From: Sphaerisporangium rhizosphaerae | Lineage (GTDB): Bacteria; Actinomycetota; Actinomycetes; Streptosporangiales; Streptosporangiaceae | Direction: 5' to 3' | DNA: 64,000 bases | Assembly (NCBI RefSeq): GCF_042665155.1 | Contig: NZ_JBHTCG010000009.1 | Location: 124,001-188,000 of the forward strand | Shown: piece by piece, positions 36,803 to 45,567 of the stretch | How the letters are laid out: each line of letters starts with the position of its first letter | Position numbering within the stretch: position 1 is the first letter of the stretch | Position numbers and translations under genes: made by a program | Notes under the pieces: model-generated | Database searches by the model: none | The model's input: the letters and a program-made list of their open reading frames with translations, nothing else | What the model was told of the DNA's origin: nothing

Positions 36803-36835
36803 GAAACGTTCCTGATGTTTGTTGACACGTTTCAA
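36803..36835. promoter_or_regulatory. Inverted repeats near the xylanase promoter
   Basis: GAAACGT (36803-36809) pairs with ACGTTTC (36827-36833). Overlapping it is TTGACACGTTTCAA (36822-36835), an imperfect 14-bp palindrome of LacI-operator style. The nearby TTGACA could also be a -35 element. Confidence 0.45.
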
Positions 36836-36980
36836 GGGTCTTCTCACAATGAGTCCACATCTCGGCCCCATCCCGTACCAGCCGGGCGAGCGACGGTGAA
36901 ACCGCAGCTCACCCGCGCTTTCGCGCGCCCGCGCGCACCCCCGGCACGTCCTTGGCTTGATCTAGGAAGGGATCAAGTAC

Positions 36981-39317
36981 GTGAAACGATTCCTCAGGGC
37001 CCTGCTGGCCCTCGCGATCGTCCCCGCCATCGCGGCGACCTCGATCGTGCTCACCAGGCCGGCCTCGGCGGCCTCGCTCACCCGGGTGACGAGCTTCGGG
37101 AACAATCCCACCAACCTGAACATGTACATCTACGTGCCGGACAACGTGGCACCCCGGCCGGCGCTGCTGGTCGCGATCCACTACTGCACCGGCTCGGCGT
37201 CGGCCGTCTTCAACGGCTACGCCCGCGACTACGTCACCGCGGCCGACCGATACGGGTACGTCATCGTGTTCCCCGAGGCCACCCGCAGCGGGCAGTGCTT
37301 CGATGTCTACTCCCCGCAGGCGCTCAGGCGCGGCGGCGGCAGCGACCCCGTCGGCATCATGTCGATGGTCGACTACGCCAAGCAGCGCTACAACGTCGAC
37401 CCGGGCCGCGTCTTCGTCACCGGCTTCTCCTCCGGCGCGATGATGACCAACGTCATGGCCGCCGAGTACCCCGACGTCTTCGCCGCCGGCTCGGCCTTCA
37501 TGGGCGTGCCCGCCGGGTGCTTCGGCACCACCGACGGGTCCACCTGGAACAGCCAGTGCGCCAACGGCCAGATCACCAAGACGGCCCAGCAGTGGGGTGA
37601 CCAGGCCCGCGCGATGTACTCCGGCTACAGCGGCTCCTACCCGCGCATGCAGTTGTGGCACGGCACCGCCGACGACACGCTGCGCTACCCGAACTTCGGC
37701 GAAGAGATCAAGCAGTGGACCAACCTCAACGGCGTCAGCCAGACGCCGGTGTCCACCACCACTCCGCAGTCGGGCTGGACGCGCACCCGCTACGGGGCCA
37801 ACCTCACACAGGCCCCCGTCGAGGGCATCAGCGTCCAGGGCGTCGGCCACTCGCTGCCGCAGAGCGGCATGGTGCAGTACGCCATCGACTTCCTCGGCCT
37901 CAACGCCGCCGCACCCACGCCCACACCCACCCCCACTCCGACGCCCACCCCGACTCCGACGCCCACCCCGACTCCGACGCCGACCCCCACTCCCACTCCC
38001 ACCCCGACTCCCACGCCGGGCGAGCCCGGCACCACCCTCGGCGCCGCGGCGGCCAGGACCGGCCGGTACTTCGGCACGGCCATCAGCGCGAGCAAGCTGG
38101 GCGACTCGCAGTACACCACGATCGCCGGCCGCGAGTTCAGCATGGTGACGCCCGAGAACGAGATGAAGATCGACGCCACCGAACCGAACCAGGGGCAGTT
38201 CAACTTCACCAACGCCGACCGGGTCTACAACTGGGCTGTGCAGAACGGCAAGCGGGTGCGCGGCCACACCTTGGCCTGGCACAACCAGCAGCCCGGCTGG
38301 ATGCAGTCGCTGTCGGGCAGCGCGCTGCGTCAGGCCATGATCAACCACATCAACGGCGTGATGGCCCACTACAAGGGCAAGCTCTACGCGTGGGACGTGG
38401 TCAACGAGGCCTTCGACGACAGCAGCGGCGGCCGGCGGGACTCCAACCTGCAGCGCACCGGCAACGACTGGATCGAGGTCGCCTTCCGCACCGCGCGCGC
38501 GGCCGACCCGGACGTGAAGCTCTGCTACAACGACTACAACATCGACAACTGGACCTGGGCCAAGACCCAAGGCGTCTACAACATGGTCAAGGACTTCAAG
38601 TCCCGCGGCGTGCCGATCGACTGCGTCGGGCTGCAGTCGCACTTCAACAGCGGCAGTCCCTACAACTCCAACTACCGCACCACCATCTCCAGCTTCGCCG
38701 CCCTCGGCGTGGACGTGCAGATCACCGAGCTGGACGTCCAAGGCGCCTCGGCGACCACCTACGCCGCCATCGTCAACGACTGCCTGGCGGTGTCGCGCTG
38801 CGCCGGCATCACGACCTGGGGCGTGCGTGACAGCGACTCCTGGCGCTCGGGCGACACCCCCCTGCTGTTCGACGGCAACGGCAACAAGAAGGCCGCCTAC
38901 ACCTCTGTCCTCAACGCGCTGAACGCCGCGGGCGGCCCCGGACCCGACCCGACGCCCACCCCGACTCCCACGGTGACCCCCACCCCGACTCCCACGCCCA
39001 CCCCGACGCCCACGCCGGGCACCGGGGCGTGCTCGGCGACGATCAGCACGGTCAACAGCTGGCCGGGCGGGTTCCAGTCGACGGTGACGGTCACCGCGGG
39101 CTCCTCGGCGGTCAACGGGTGGACCGTGCAGTGGACCTGGCCGGGCGGGCAGACCATCAGCAGCCTGTGGAACGGCACGCAGACCGTGTCCGGGTCCAGC
39201 GTGACCGTGCGCAACGCCTCCTACAACGGCTCCATCGGGGCCAACGGGTCCACGACCTTCGGCTTCACCGCCAACGGCACCGCGGCCACCCCCACCGCCA
39301 CCTGCTCCAGCCCCTGA
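36981..39317 (+). CDS. Three-domain xylanolytic enzyme CE1-GH10-CBM2
   Basis: 778 aa. The signal peptide (about 1-34) is followed by a CE1/PHB-depolymerase-like esterase (about 35-311) with S150 in GFSSG and LWHGTADD. A TP-repeat linker (about 312-349) leads to a GH10 endoxylanase (about 350-650) with acid/base E476 in DVVNEAFD and nucleophile E583 in ITELDVQ. A second TP-rich linker (about 653-678) and a CBM2 module (about 680-778, with Cys at both ends and exposed Trp residues in SWPGGF, GWTVQWTW and SLWNG) complete it. It probably removes acetyl or feruloyl groups and cuts the xylan backbone while anchored to the polymer. GTG start with AGGAAGG upstream. Confidence 0.95.
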   Translation: MKRFLRALLALAIVPAIAATSIVLTRPASAASLTRVTSFGNNPTNLNMYIYVPDNVAPRPALLVAIHYCTGSASAVFNGYARDYVTAADRYGYVIVFPEATRSGQCFDVYSPQALRRGGGSDPVGIMSMVDYAKQRYNVDPGRVFVTGFSSGAMMTNVMAAEYPDVFAAGSAFMGVPAGCFGTTDGSTWNSQCANGQITKTAQQWGDQARAMYSGYSGSYPRMQLWHGTADDTLRYPNFGEEIKQWTNLNGVSQTPVSTTTPQSGWTRTRYGANLTQAPVEGISVQGVGHSLPQSGMVQYAIDFLGLNAAAPTPTPTPTPTPTPTPTPTPTPTPTPTPTPTPTPTPGEPGTTLGAAAARTGRYFGTAISASKLGDSQYTTIAGREFSMVTPENEMKIDATEPNQGQFNFTNADRVYNWAVQNGKRVRGHTLAWHNQQPGWMQSLSGSALRQAMINHINGVMAHYKGKLYAWDVVNEAFDDSSGGRRDSNLQRTGNDWIEVAFRTARAADPDVKLCYNDYNIDNWTWAKTQGVYNMVKDFKSRGVPIDCVGLQSHFNSGSPYNSNYRTTISSFAALGVDVQITELDVQGASATTYAAIVNDCLAVSRCAGITTWGVRDSDSWRSGDTPLLFDGNGNKKAAYTSVLNALNAAGGPGPDPTPTPTPTVTPTPTPTPTPTPTPGTGACSATISTVNSWPGGFQSTVTVTAGSSAVNGWTVQWTWPGGQTISSLWNGTQTVSGSSVTVRNASYNGSIGANGSTTFGFTANGTAATPTATCSSP

Positions 39318-39333
39318 CCCATCGACCAGGCGA

Positions 39334-39361
39334 GTCCGGCCGGCGTCCACGCCGGCCGGAC
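39334..39361. terminator. Xylanase gene terminator hairpin
   Basis: GTCCGGCCGGCGT-CC-ACGCCGGCCGGAC: 13-bp perfectly complementary arms, 17 bp after the stop. Confidence 0.7.
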
Positions 39362-39489
39362 GGCCGTTCCCCCACACGACCGCTTCCACCACGGTGGCAC
39401 CGCGGTTCCCGACCCCGGCACGACCTCTCCACCAACTCTGCACAGCCGTTCACGTCGTTCCCGGCGCGACCGCGACCATGGCGGGCGGG

Positions 39490-40155
39490 TCACAGTCGCG
39501 TCCGGGCCTCCTCGATCTGCCGCAGGATGGCCTCGGCGCCGGCGGCCTCGGCGATCGCCGTGGCCTCGTCGAGGAGCGCGAGCGCGTCCTGGCCGCGTTC
39601 CTGCCCGGCGGCGACGTAGGCCAGCCCGACCAGGTTGGCGGCCACGCCGGGCAGGAAACCCGCCTCCCTGCGCAGCCGGGTGGACTCCTCCAGCCGCTCG
39701 CGCGCCACCTCCAGGTGGCCGGCCATGTGCTCGACGAAGCCGAGGTGACGCAGCGCGTACGACATCGTCAGCGCGTCACCGGCCTCGGCCGCGAGCGCGC
39801 GAGACCGCTCGAACCAGACCACGGCGGCCTCGAGATCGTCCAGGACGACCTGGTGGCAGGCGCCGACCCAGAACAGCGCCTCCGCCTCGCCCCGCTCGTC
39901 CCCGAGCCCGTGGTACAGCTCCACGGCCCGCTCGAACAGCGCCATCTCCTCGGCGCCGGTCACGGCCGCGGCGTCCGTCCCCTCGCCCCGCCGGTCGACG
40001 AACCGGGCGTGGAGCACCTTTCCCCGGGCCAGCGCCAGGTCGGCCTCCATCGCGTCCAGCAGGCGCTCGACGCCGGCCAGCGCGCCCGCGTCCCCGCCGA
40101 AGACGGCCCTGTCGTACAGCGTCCGCGCCCGCTCCACTCGATCTTCCGCGTTCAT
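39490..40155 (-). CDS. Tetratricopeptide-repeat protein
   Basis: 221 aa. Repeated helical pairs such as ALFERAVELYHGLGDERGEAEALFWVGACHQ, AVVWFERSRALAAEAGDALTMSYALRHLG and ARERLEESTRLRREAGFLPGVAANLVGLAYV fit TPR repeats (about residues 65-215). No enzymatic domain is visible. It starts 127 bp downstream of the MerR regulator on the same strand and may be cotranscribed; a protein-interaction role is likely. The ribosome-binding site is weak. Confidence 0.75.
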   Translation of the reverse strand: MNAEDRVERARTLYDRAVFGGDAGALAGVERLLDAMEADLALARGKVLHARFVDRRGEGTDAAAVTGAEEMALFERAVELYHGLGDERGEAEALFWVGACHQVVLDDLEAAVVWFERSRALAAEAGDALTMSYALRHLGFVEHMAGHLEVARERLEESTRLRREAGFLPGVAANLVGLAYVAAGQERGQDALALLDEATAIAEAAGAEAILRQIEEARTRL

Positions 40156-40282
40156 AGGTAGCCAAGTCTCGGCCTCCTCCGCCACACGCGCAACATCACC
40201 CGTCCGCGACGCCTCCTCAGCCGCCACGGCGACGCCGCCGGGCAGGTCCTCACACGGCCGAGCGCGCGACCGGGCGGGCGCC

Positions 40283-41047
40283 TCAGGCGTGGCCGAGCCG
40301 GTGGACGGCGTACGCCTGGACGGCGCGCGCCAGCCAGGACGGCAGCTCCGGGTCCTCGGCCGCGACGATGGCGCGCTGTTCGGGATTGTCCTGGATGAGC
40401 TCGCCCAGGGCGTGGTAGGCGGCGGCGTCCGCCGGCCACAGGGCGCGCACCGCCGCGTAATGCCCGGCCACCAGGTCCAGTGCCTCCGGCGCGTCGGGGG
40501 CCACGCCGCGCCGGCGCGCCACGGACAGGCGGGCCAGCAGGCGTCGTCCCTCGTCGGCGGCGCGCTCGTACTCCCGCCTGGTCCACTCGCTCGTGGAGCG
40601 CTCGGCGACGGCGACCTGCGCCTCGGCCTTCGCGCCGTACCGGGCACGCAGGTCCTCGCGCAGGCGGTGCCTGCCCTCGGCCAGGCCGGTGAAGAAGTCC
40701 TCGTCGCTGATCGGCCGCTCCCCCGACAGGCCGGCGATCGTGCGGTCGACGGTGTCCAGGATCCGGTCCAGGCGGTCGCGCTCGGCCGCCAGCCGCTCGC
40801 GGTGCCCGCGCAGCGCCACCAGCTCGTCGGTCTCGCCGTCCAGGGTCGCGGCGATGAGGTCCAGCGGCATGCCCAGCTCCCGCAGCAGCATGATGCGCTG
40901 CAGGCGCAGCAGCTCCGGGCGCCCGTACCAGCGGTACCCGTTCGCCGAGACGCGGGCCGGCCGCAGGACGCCGATCTCGTCGTAATGGCGCAGCGCCCGG
41001 GAGGAGATGCCCGCCATCTTGGCGACCTGGCTGATCGAGTGCTCCAT
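40283..41047 (-). CDS. MerR-family regulator with TipAS-like domain
   Basis: 254 aa. The N-terminal MerR winged helix (about 1-70) reads SISQVAKMAGISSRALRHYDEIGVLRPARVSANGYRWYG. A coiled-coil dimerisation helix (about 75-115) and a TipAS-like C-terminal domain (about 130-250: RREYERAADEGRRLLARL ... VAGHYAAVRALWPADAAAYHALGELIQDNPE) follow. TipAL proteins bind thiopeptides and other small hydrophobic molecules and activate their own promoter and resistance genes. ATG 41047 follows GAAGG-like bases weakly. The neighbouring amidohydrolase is divergent and may be a target. Confidence 0.9.
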   Translation of the reverse strand: MEHSISQVAKMAGISSRALRHYDEIGVLRPARVSANGYRWYGRPELLRLQRIMLLRELGMPLDLIAATLDGETDELVALRGHRERLAAERDRLDRILDTVDRTIAGLSGERPISDEDFFTGLAEGRHRLREDLRARYGAKAEAQVAVAERSTSEWTRREYERAADEGRRLLARLSVARRRGVAPDAPEALDLVAGHYAAVRALWPADAAAYHALGELIQDNPEQRAIVAAEDPELPSWLARAVQAYAVHRLGHA

Positions 41048-41180
41048 GCCGCGAAGGTTAGCCACCCGCCCCTGGCACCGGCGCCCGGTACCGGCGCCGT
41101 CGCCCACCGGGGCTCATGCCACCTCACCCATGGCCGGCGCCTGACCCGGCGAGCGATCGGGACGGCGCGCTGTTCATGGG

Positions 41181-41211
41181 TTGACCTTCTCGTTACGTCA
41201 ACTTCTACCGT
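41181..41211 (+). promoter_or_regulatory. Candidate leaderless promoter of the amidohydrolase
   Basis: TTGACC (41181-41186), a 19-bp spacer and TACCGT (41206-41211). The start codon lies 8 bp after the -10 element and there is no ribosome-binding site, suggesting leaderless translation. Confidence 0.4.
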
Positions 41212-41218
41212 CGTCCGC

Positions 41219-43330
41219 ATGAGCGCGCACCGGCCCTTCACCATCACCGGCGTCCGGATCTTCGACGGAGCCGGCGTCATCGGGGCGACCCATCTGCGGG
41301 TCGTGGACGGGCGCGTCGACGCGGCCGGCGACGCCGCGATCGCCCGGTCCGGCGACGCCCTGGTCCCCGGGAACGGCGGGACGCTCCTGCCGGGGCTGAT
41401 CGACGCCCACGTCCACCTGCTGCCCGGATGCACTCAGCTCGCGGCGGCCTTCGGCGTCACGACCGTGATCGACCAGTTCAGCAAGCCCGAGGTCATCTCC
41501 CCCGAGCTGGCGGCGGTCGCGGCGTCGGAGAGGGGCATCGGCCCGGTTCGCGCCGGCCTGCGCACCTCGGGCATCGGGGCGACCGCACCGGGCGGGCACC
41601 CGACGCTCGCCTACGCCCCCATCCCCTACGTGACCGGGCCAGCCGACGCCGAGCCGTTCGTCGAGGCCCGGCTGGCCGAGGGCGCCACCCACCTCAAGGT
41701 CATCCACGACGACGGCTCCGGCGCCATGCTCGACATCCCCTCGCTGGACCCCGCGACCATCGAAGCGCTCGTCGGCGCGGCCCACCGACGCGGCCTGCCG
41801 GTGGTGGCGCACGTCTCGACGGCGGCGGGGGCGGTCACGGTCGCCCGGTGCGGGGTCGACGTGCTGGCGCACGTGCCCTTCGACCGCATGTCCGACCGCG
41901 AGATCGGTGAGGTGGCCCGCACCGGCGTGGCCGTGATCACGACGCTGTCGGTGATCGACGGCTTCCCGGGCCCGGACGGCGTCATGCCGCTGCTGGCCGA
42001 GCCCGCGCTCGCCGCCCGCCTGACGCCGCGGTGGCGCAAGGTGCTCACGGCCCAGTCGAGACGGTGGATGCCTCCGCACCCGCCGGACGGCGCCGCGGCG
42101 CGGTACAACGCGGTCGCCCTGCTGGAGTCGGGGGTGCGGCTGCTCGCCGGCACCGACACGCCCAACCCCGGGCTGGTGTTCGGCGCGAGCCTGCACCGCG
42201 AACTGCGGCATCTGGCCCGGGCAGGACTGCGCCCCGCCGAGGCGCTGGCCGCCGCCACCTCCGTCCCCGCCGAGGTCTTCGGCCTCGCGGACCGGGGCAG
42301 GCTGCTCCCGGGCCGCCGGGCGGACCTCGTCCTGGCCGACGGCGACCCGACGACGGACCTCGCCGCGACCGGGTCGCTCCGTCAGGTGTGGGTGGCGGGA
42401 CGGCCCGCCGACCCCGGCGCCTACGCCGGGAGCACCGTCGAACGCGAGGGCGTCGCCTGGCTCAGGGACTCCAACGAACGGATCATGGAGGCGATCCGTC
42501 GGACGTGGCCGGACGTCCCGGCGCCGGAGGAGGTGCGCCGCGACGACGGCGAGGTGCTGGGACGGCTGGTCCCGACCGCGGGCGGCTGGCAGGCCACCAC
42601 CGTGTTCGGCGCGCCGCTCGGAGAGGTCACCGACCGGGATGGGGCGCTGGAGACCCTGCACGAGACGGGGCTGGCCTGCCTGGCCGAGCCGTGGTGGGTC
42701 CAGACGCTGGACGGCGCCGGCCCGCGCGAAGCCCTGCTGGTCGAGGTCCGCCCCGACCGCGTCCGCCTCCGCTGGATCGACCCCCTGCTCGACCAGCCTC
42801 CTTCCGGCCGGTGGTACGACCTGGCCGACATCGACCTGTCCCGGCACCTCCCGGTCACCTCATCCCTCCTGGAGGAGGTCGGCGATGGCGGCGATGCCGG
42901 CTTCGATGGCGGGTTTCGGGGTGTCGCCGAAGCCGAGGACGAGGCGCGGGGCGGCCGGGGGCGCGGCGCGGTGCATCCGGGCCATGCCGTAGAGGCCGAC
43001 GCCGCGCCGCCCGGCCTGCCTGACCAGCTCGTCTTCGTCGGCGCCCGCGGGCAGGTGGAGAACGGCATGGAAGCCCGCGGCGAGGCCGGTGACGCGCAGC
43101 GCGGGGGCGTGGGCGGCGAGGGCGGCCAGCAGGGTCTCCCTGCGGGCGGCGTACTCGGCGCGGGCGCGGCGCAGGTGCCGGTCGTAGCGGCCCGACTCGA
43201 TGAGGGTCAGGAGCGCGAGCTGGTCGAGGGAGGGGCTGCCACGGTCGGCGATGAGCTTGCCACGCGCCAGCGGGCCGAGCAGCCGTTCGGGGGCGATCAG
43301 CCAGCCGAGGCGCAGCGCGGGCGCGAGTGA
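41219..43330 (+). CDS. Amidohydrolase-family protein with long antisense read-through
   Basis: 703 aa as it stands. Residues 1-395 are an imidazolonepropionase/prolidase-like amidohydrolase: LIDAHVHLLPG (HxH metal ligands), carboxy-Lys candidate in ATHLKVIHDDG, VVAHVSTAAG, VLAHVPFD and the catalytic Asp in LLAGTDTPNPG. A further roughly 150 residues (to about 545; WLRDSNERIMEAIRRTWPDV ... WYDLADIDLSRHLPV) still look like real protein. From 42860 the frame runs on for 471 bp antisense to the MocR gene, with a low-complexity translation and no stop until 43330. The natural stop appears to have been lost, or the overlap is real. It is divergent from the MerR regulator. Confidence 0.78.
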   Translation: MSAHRPFTITGVRIFDGAGVIGATHLRVVDGRVDAAGDAAIARSGDALVPGNGGTLLPGLIDAHVHLLPGCTQLAAAFGVTTVIDQFSKPEVISPELAAVAASERGIGPVRAGLRTSGIGATAPGGHPTLAYAPIPYVTGPADAEPFVEARLAEGATHLKVIHDDGSGAMLDIPSLDPATIEALVGAAHRRGLPVVAHVSTAAGAVTVARCGVDVLAHVPFDRMSDREIGEVARTGVAVITTLSVIDGFPGPDGVMPLLAEPALAARLTPRWRKVLTAQSRRWMPPHPPDGAAARYNAVALLESGVRLLAGTDTPNPGLVFGASLHRELRHLARAGLRPAEALAAATSVPAEVFGLADRGRLLPGRRADLVLADGDPTTDLAATGSLRQVWVAGRPADPGAYAGSTVEREGVAWLRDSNERIMEAIRRTWPDVPAPEEVRRDDGEVLGRLVPTAGGWQATTVFGAPLGEVTDRDGALETLHETGLACLAEPWWVQTLDGAGPREALLVEVRPDRVRLRWIDPLLDQPPSGRWYDLADIDLSRHLPVTSSLLEEVGDGGDAGFDGGFRGVAEAEDEARGGRGRGAVHPGHAVEADAAPPGLPDQLVFVGARGQVENGMEARGEAGDAQRGGVGGEGGQQGLPAGGVLGAGAAQVPVVAARLDEGQERELVEGGAATVGDELATRQRAEQPFGGDQPAEAQRGRE

Positions 43331-44275
43331 CTTGCTGACCGTCCCGAGCGAGACGACGCGGTCGGGCGCGAGCCCCTGGAGCGAGCCCACCGGATCGCGG
43401 TCGTACCGGAACTCGGCGTCGTAGTCGTCCTCGACGATCACGCCGTCGCGGCGCCGCGCCCACGCGATCAGCTCCTGCCGGCGATGCCCGGCGAGCACCA
43501 CGCCGGTCGGCCACTGGTGGGCCGGGGTCACCAGCACGGCCCGGGCCGGGGTGCGATCAAGCGCGGCGACGTCGAGCCCGTCCGCGTCGACCGGGACGGG
43601 CACCGCGGCCATCCCGGCGGCGACCGCCTGTTCGGTCGTCGAGACGCCGGCCCCCGGGTCCTCGAAGGCCAGCGTGTCCACGCCGTCGCCGGCGAGCACG
43701 CGCAGGACGAGCCCGAGCGCCTGCGCCATGCCGGTGCAGACGACGACCTGGTCGGCGGTCGCCGCCACCGCCCGCACCCGCCGCAGGTAGGCGGCCAGCA
43801 CCTCGCGCAGCCGCGGCTCGCCGATCGGGTCGCCGTAGTCGAATGCGGAGTTCGGGGCCGTGCGGCAGACCTCCCGGACGGCCCACGCCCAGTCCTCGCG
43901 AGGCGCGAGGCGAAGGTCGGGGACGCCGTGCCGGAAGTCGGCGACCGCGTGACGGGGCCGGGCCGGCCGGCTCGCCGGCGACGGCGCTTCCGGGCGGACG
44001 ACCGCGCCCGCCGCCACGCGCGTGGCCGACCCGGGCCGGCTGGTCAGGTAGCCCTCGGCCTGCAACTGCGCGTAGCAGTCCTGGACCAGGCCGCGCGACA
44101 GCCCCAGGGCGCGGGCGAGCTCGCGCGAGGACGGCAGCCGCTCACCGCCGGCCAGTCGACCGCTGCGGACCGCGTCGCGCATCTGGTCTTCGAGCTGCGA
44201 GCGGAGCCCGGCGCCGCTGTGCCGGTCGATCGTGACGAGTAGTTCAGGACCCGAACCGGCCCACTCCACGGGCAT
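42860..44275 (-). CDS. MocR-type GntR/aminotransferase regulator
   Basis: 471 aa. The N-terminal GntR winged helix (about 20-85: LRSQLEDQMRDAVRSGRL ... SSRELARALGLSRGLVQDCYAQL) is fused to a class-I aminotransferase-like domain (about 120-465) with VCTGMAQALGLVLRVL, VTPAHQWPTG, VIVEDDYDAEFRYD and the PLP-binding Lys in SLGTVSKSLAPALRLGW. MocR regulators use PLP as cofactor or ligand and usually control a divergent gene; here that is the MFS transporter. ATG 44275 is chosen over GTG 44293 because AAGG lies upstream at suitable distance. Its 3' end overlaps the amidohydrolase frame. Confidence 0.92.
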   Translation of the reverse strand: MPVEWAGSGPELLVTIDRHSGAGLRSQLEDQMRDAVRSGRLAGGERLPSSRELARALGLSRGLVQDCYAQLQAEGYLTSRPGSATRVAAGAVVRPEAPSPASRPARPRHAVADFRHGVPDLRLAPREDWAWAVREVCRTAPNSAFDYGDPIGEPRLREVLAAYLRRVRAVAATADQVVVCTGMAQALGLVLRVLAGDGVDTLAFEDPGAGVSTTEQAVAAGMAAVPVPVDADGLDVAALDRTPARAVLVTPAHQWPTGVVLAGHRRQELIAWARRRDGVIVEDDYDAEFRYDRDPVGSLQGLAPDRVVSLGTVSKSLAPALRLGWLIAPERLLGPLARGKLIADRGSPSLDQLALLTLIESGRYDRHLRRARAEYAARRETLLAALAAHAPALRVTGLAAGFHAVLHLPAGADEDELVRQAGRRGVGLYGMARMHRAAPPAAPRLVLGFGDTPKPAIEAGIAAIADLLQEG

Positions 44276-44305
44276 GGAACTGGACCTTATCACTGGCCCA
44301 GTTCC
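44276..44305. promoter_or_regulatory. MocR/MFS divergent operator
   Basis: Perfect inverted repeat GGAACTGG (44276-44283) / CCAGTTCC (44298-44305) with a 14-bp spacer holding a third CACTGG half-site, filling most of the 47-bp gap between the two divergent starts. Confidence 0.65.
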
Positions 44306-44322
44306 CCCATAGCGTTCTCGGC

Positions 44323-45498
44323 ATGACCACTGATCTTCACCCCCGCCCCCGCACCCGGCCGGCCCGCACCGGGCTGGTGTCCCGGGCGCTCCTGCTGCGT
44401 TTCGTGTCCATCGTCGGCGCGTCCATCGGCTTCTACCTGCCCCTCTCCGTCGTGCCGCTGTACGCCAAGCAGGCCGGTTCGGACAGCGCCGCGGGCCTGG
44501 CGACCGTCGCGCTGTTACTGGCCACCGTGGCCTGCGAGCTGGTGACCCCGCGGCTGATCGCCCGGCTCGGCTACCGGTGGGCGCTGGCCCTCGGGCTGGT
44601 CCTGCTCGGCACGCCGACCCTCGTCCTCACCATGAGCGACGACATCTGGGTGATCATCCTGGTCAGCGTGGTGCGCGGCGCCGGTTTCGCGATCACCGTC
44701 GTGGCCGGCGGCGCCGTCACCGCCCTGCTGATCCCGAAGGACCGGCGCGGTGAGGGCCTCGCGCTCGTCGGGGTCGTCAGCGGGGTGCCCACCCTGCTCG
44801 CGTTGCCCGCCGGTGTGTGGGTGGCGGCTCACTGGGGCTACACCCCCGTGTTCGTGATGACCACGGTGGCAACTCTGCTGGCCCTGCTGCCGCTGCCCGC
44901 GCTGCCGAGGCGCGCCGATACGGCGCAGGCGGGCGATCACCACGGCGTGGTCGCCGGCCTGCGCGACCCCGCCCTGACGCGGCCCGCGACCATCTTCGCC
45001 GCGACCACCGCGGCGGTCGGGGTGCTGGTCACCTTCCTGCCGCTCGCCACCTCCGGGCAGCCGGCCTGGGTCGCCGCGAGCGCGTTGCTCGCCCAGCCCG
45101 CGGCGGCCACCCTGGCCCGCTTGTTCGTCGGACGGCTCGGCGACCGGCACGGCCCGGCCCGCCTGCTGGTGCCCGGGCTGGTGCTGTCCGCCGCCGGCAT
45201 GGCCGCGCTCGCCGCCACCGGCACGCCGTCGGCGGTGATCGGCGGGGCGCTGGTGTTCGGCGTCGGATTCGGCGCCCTGCAGAACGCGACGCTGACGCTG
45301 ATGTACGCCCGCGTGCCGTCCGGTGGCGAGAGCGCCGTGAGCGCGATCTGGAACGCCGCCTACGACCTCGGCATGGCCGCCGGCGCCCTCGGCGCCGGCC
45401 TGGTCATCGCCTCGATCGGCTACCCCCTGACCTTCGCCCTCACCGCCGCCGCGATCCTCCCCGCCCTCGGCCTCGCCCACCGCGACCGCCGCCCATGA
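44323..45498 (+). CDS. Major facilitator superfamily transporter
   Basis: 391 aa, 12 predicted transmembrane helices, with MFS loop motif relatives at LIARLGYRWALALG (about 85-98) and LFVGRLGDRHGPARLL (about 266-281). The substrate is unknown; size and style fit a drug or metabolite exporter. It starts 17 bp beyond the MocR operator with almost no leader and no clear Shine-Dalgarno sequence. Control by the divergent MocR regulator is expected. Confidence 0.88.
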   Translation: MTTDLHPRPRTRPARTGLVSRALLLRFVSIVGASIGFYLPLSVVPLYAKQAGSDSAAGLATVALLLATVACELVTPRLIARLGYRWALALGLVLLGTPTLVLTMSDDIWVIILVSVVRGAGFAITVVAGGAVTALLIPKDRRGEGLALVGVVSGVPTLLALPAGVWVAAHWGYTPVFVMTTVATLLALLPLPALPRRADTAQAGDHHGVVAGLRDPALTRPATIFAATTAAVGVLVTFLPLATSGQPAWVAASALLAQPAAATLARLFVGRLGDRHGPARLLVPGLVLSAAGMAALAATGTPSAVIGGALVFGVGFGALQNATLTLMYARVPSGGESAVSAIWNAAYDLGMAAGALGAGLVIASIGYPLTFALTAAAILPALGLAHRDRRP

Positions 45499-45567
45499 AC
45501 CGGGCCTTCAGACGCTCGCGCACTGCCGGCGAGGATCGCGTGGGACGCCGCCACTTCGGATGATGTT

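Noticed and set aside
37913..38017. Microsatellite-like C/A/G/T repeats as a mobile or CRISPR signal
   Set aside because: They encode the Thr-Pro linkers of the xylanase; repeat units are short, uneven and in frame.
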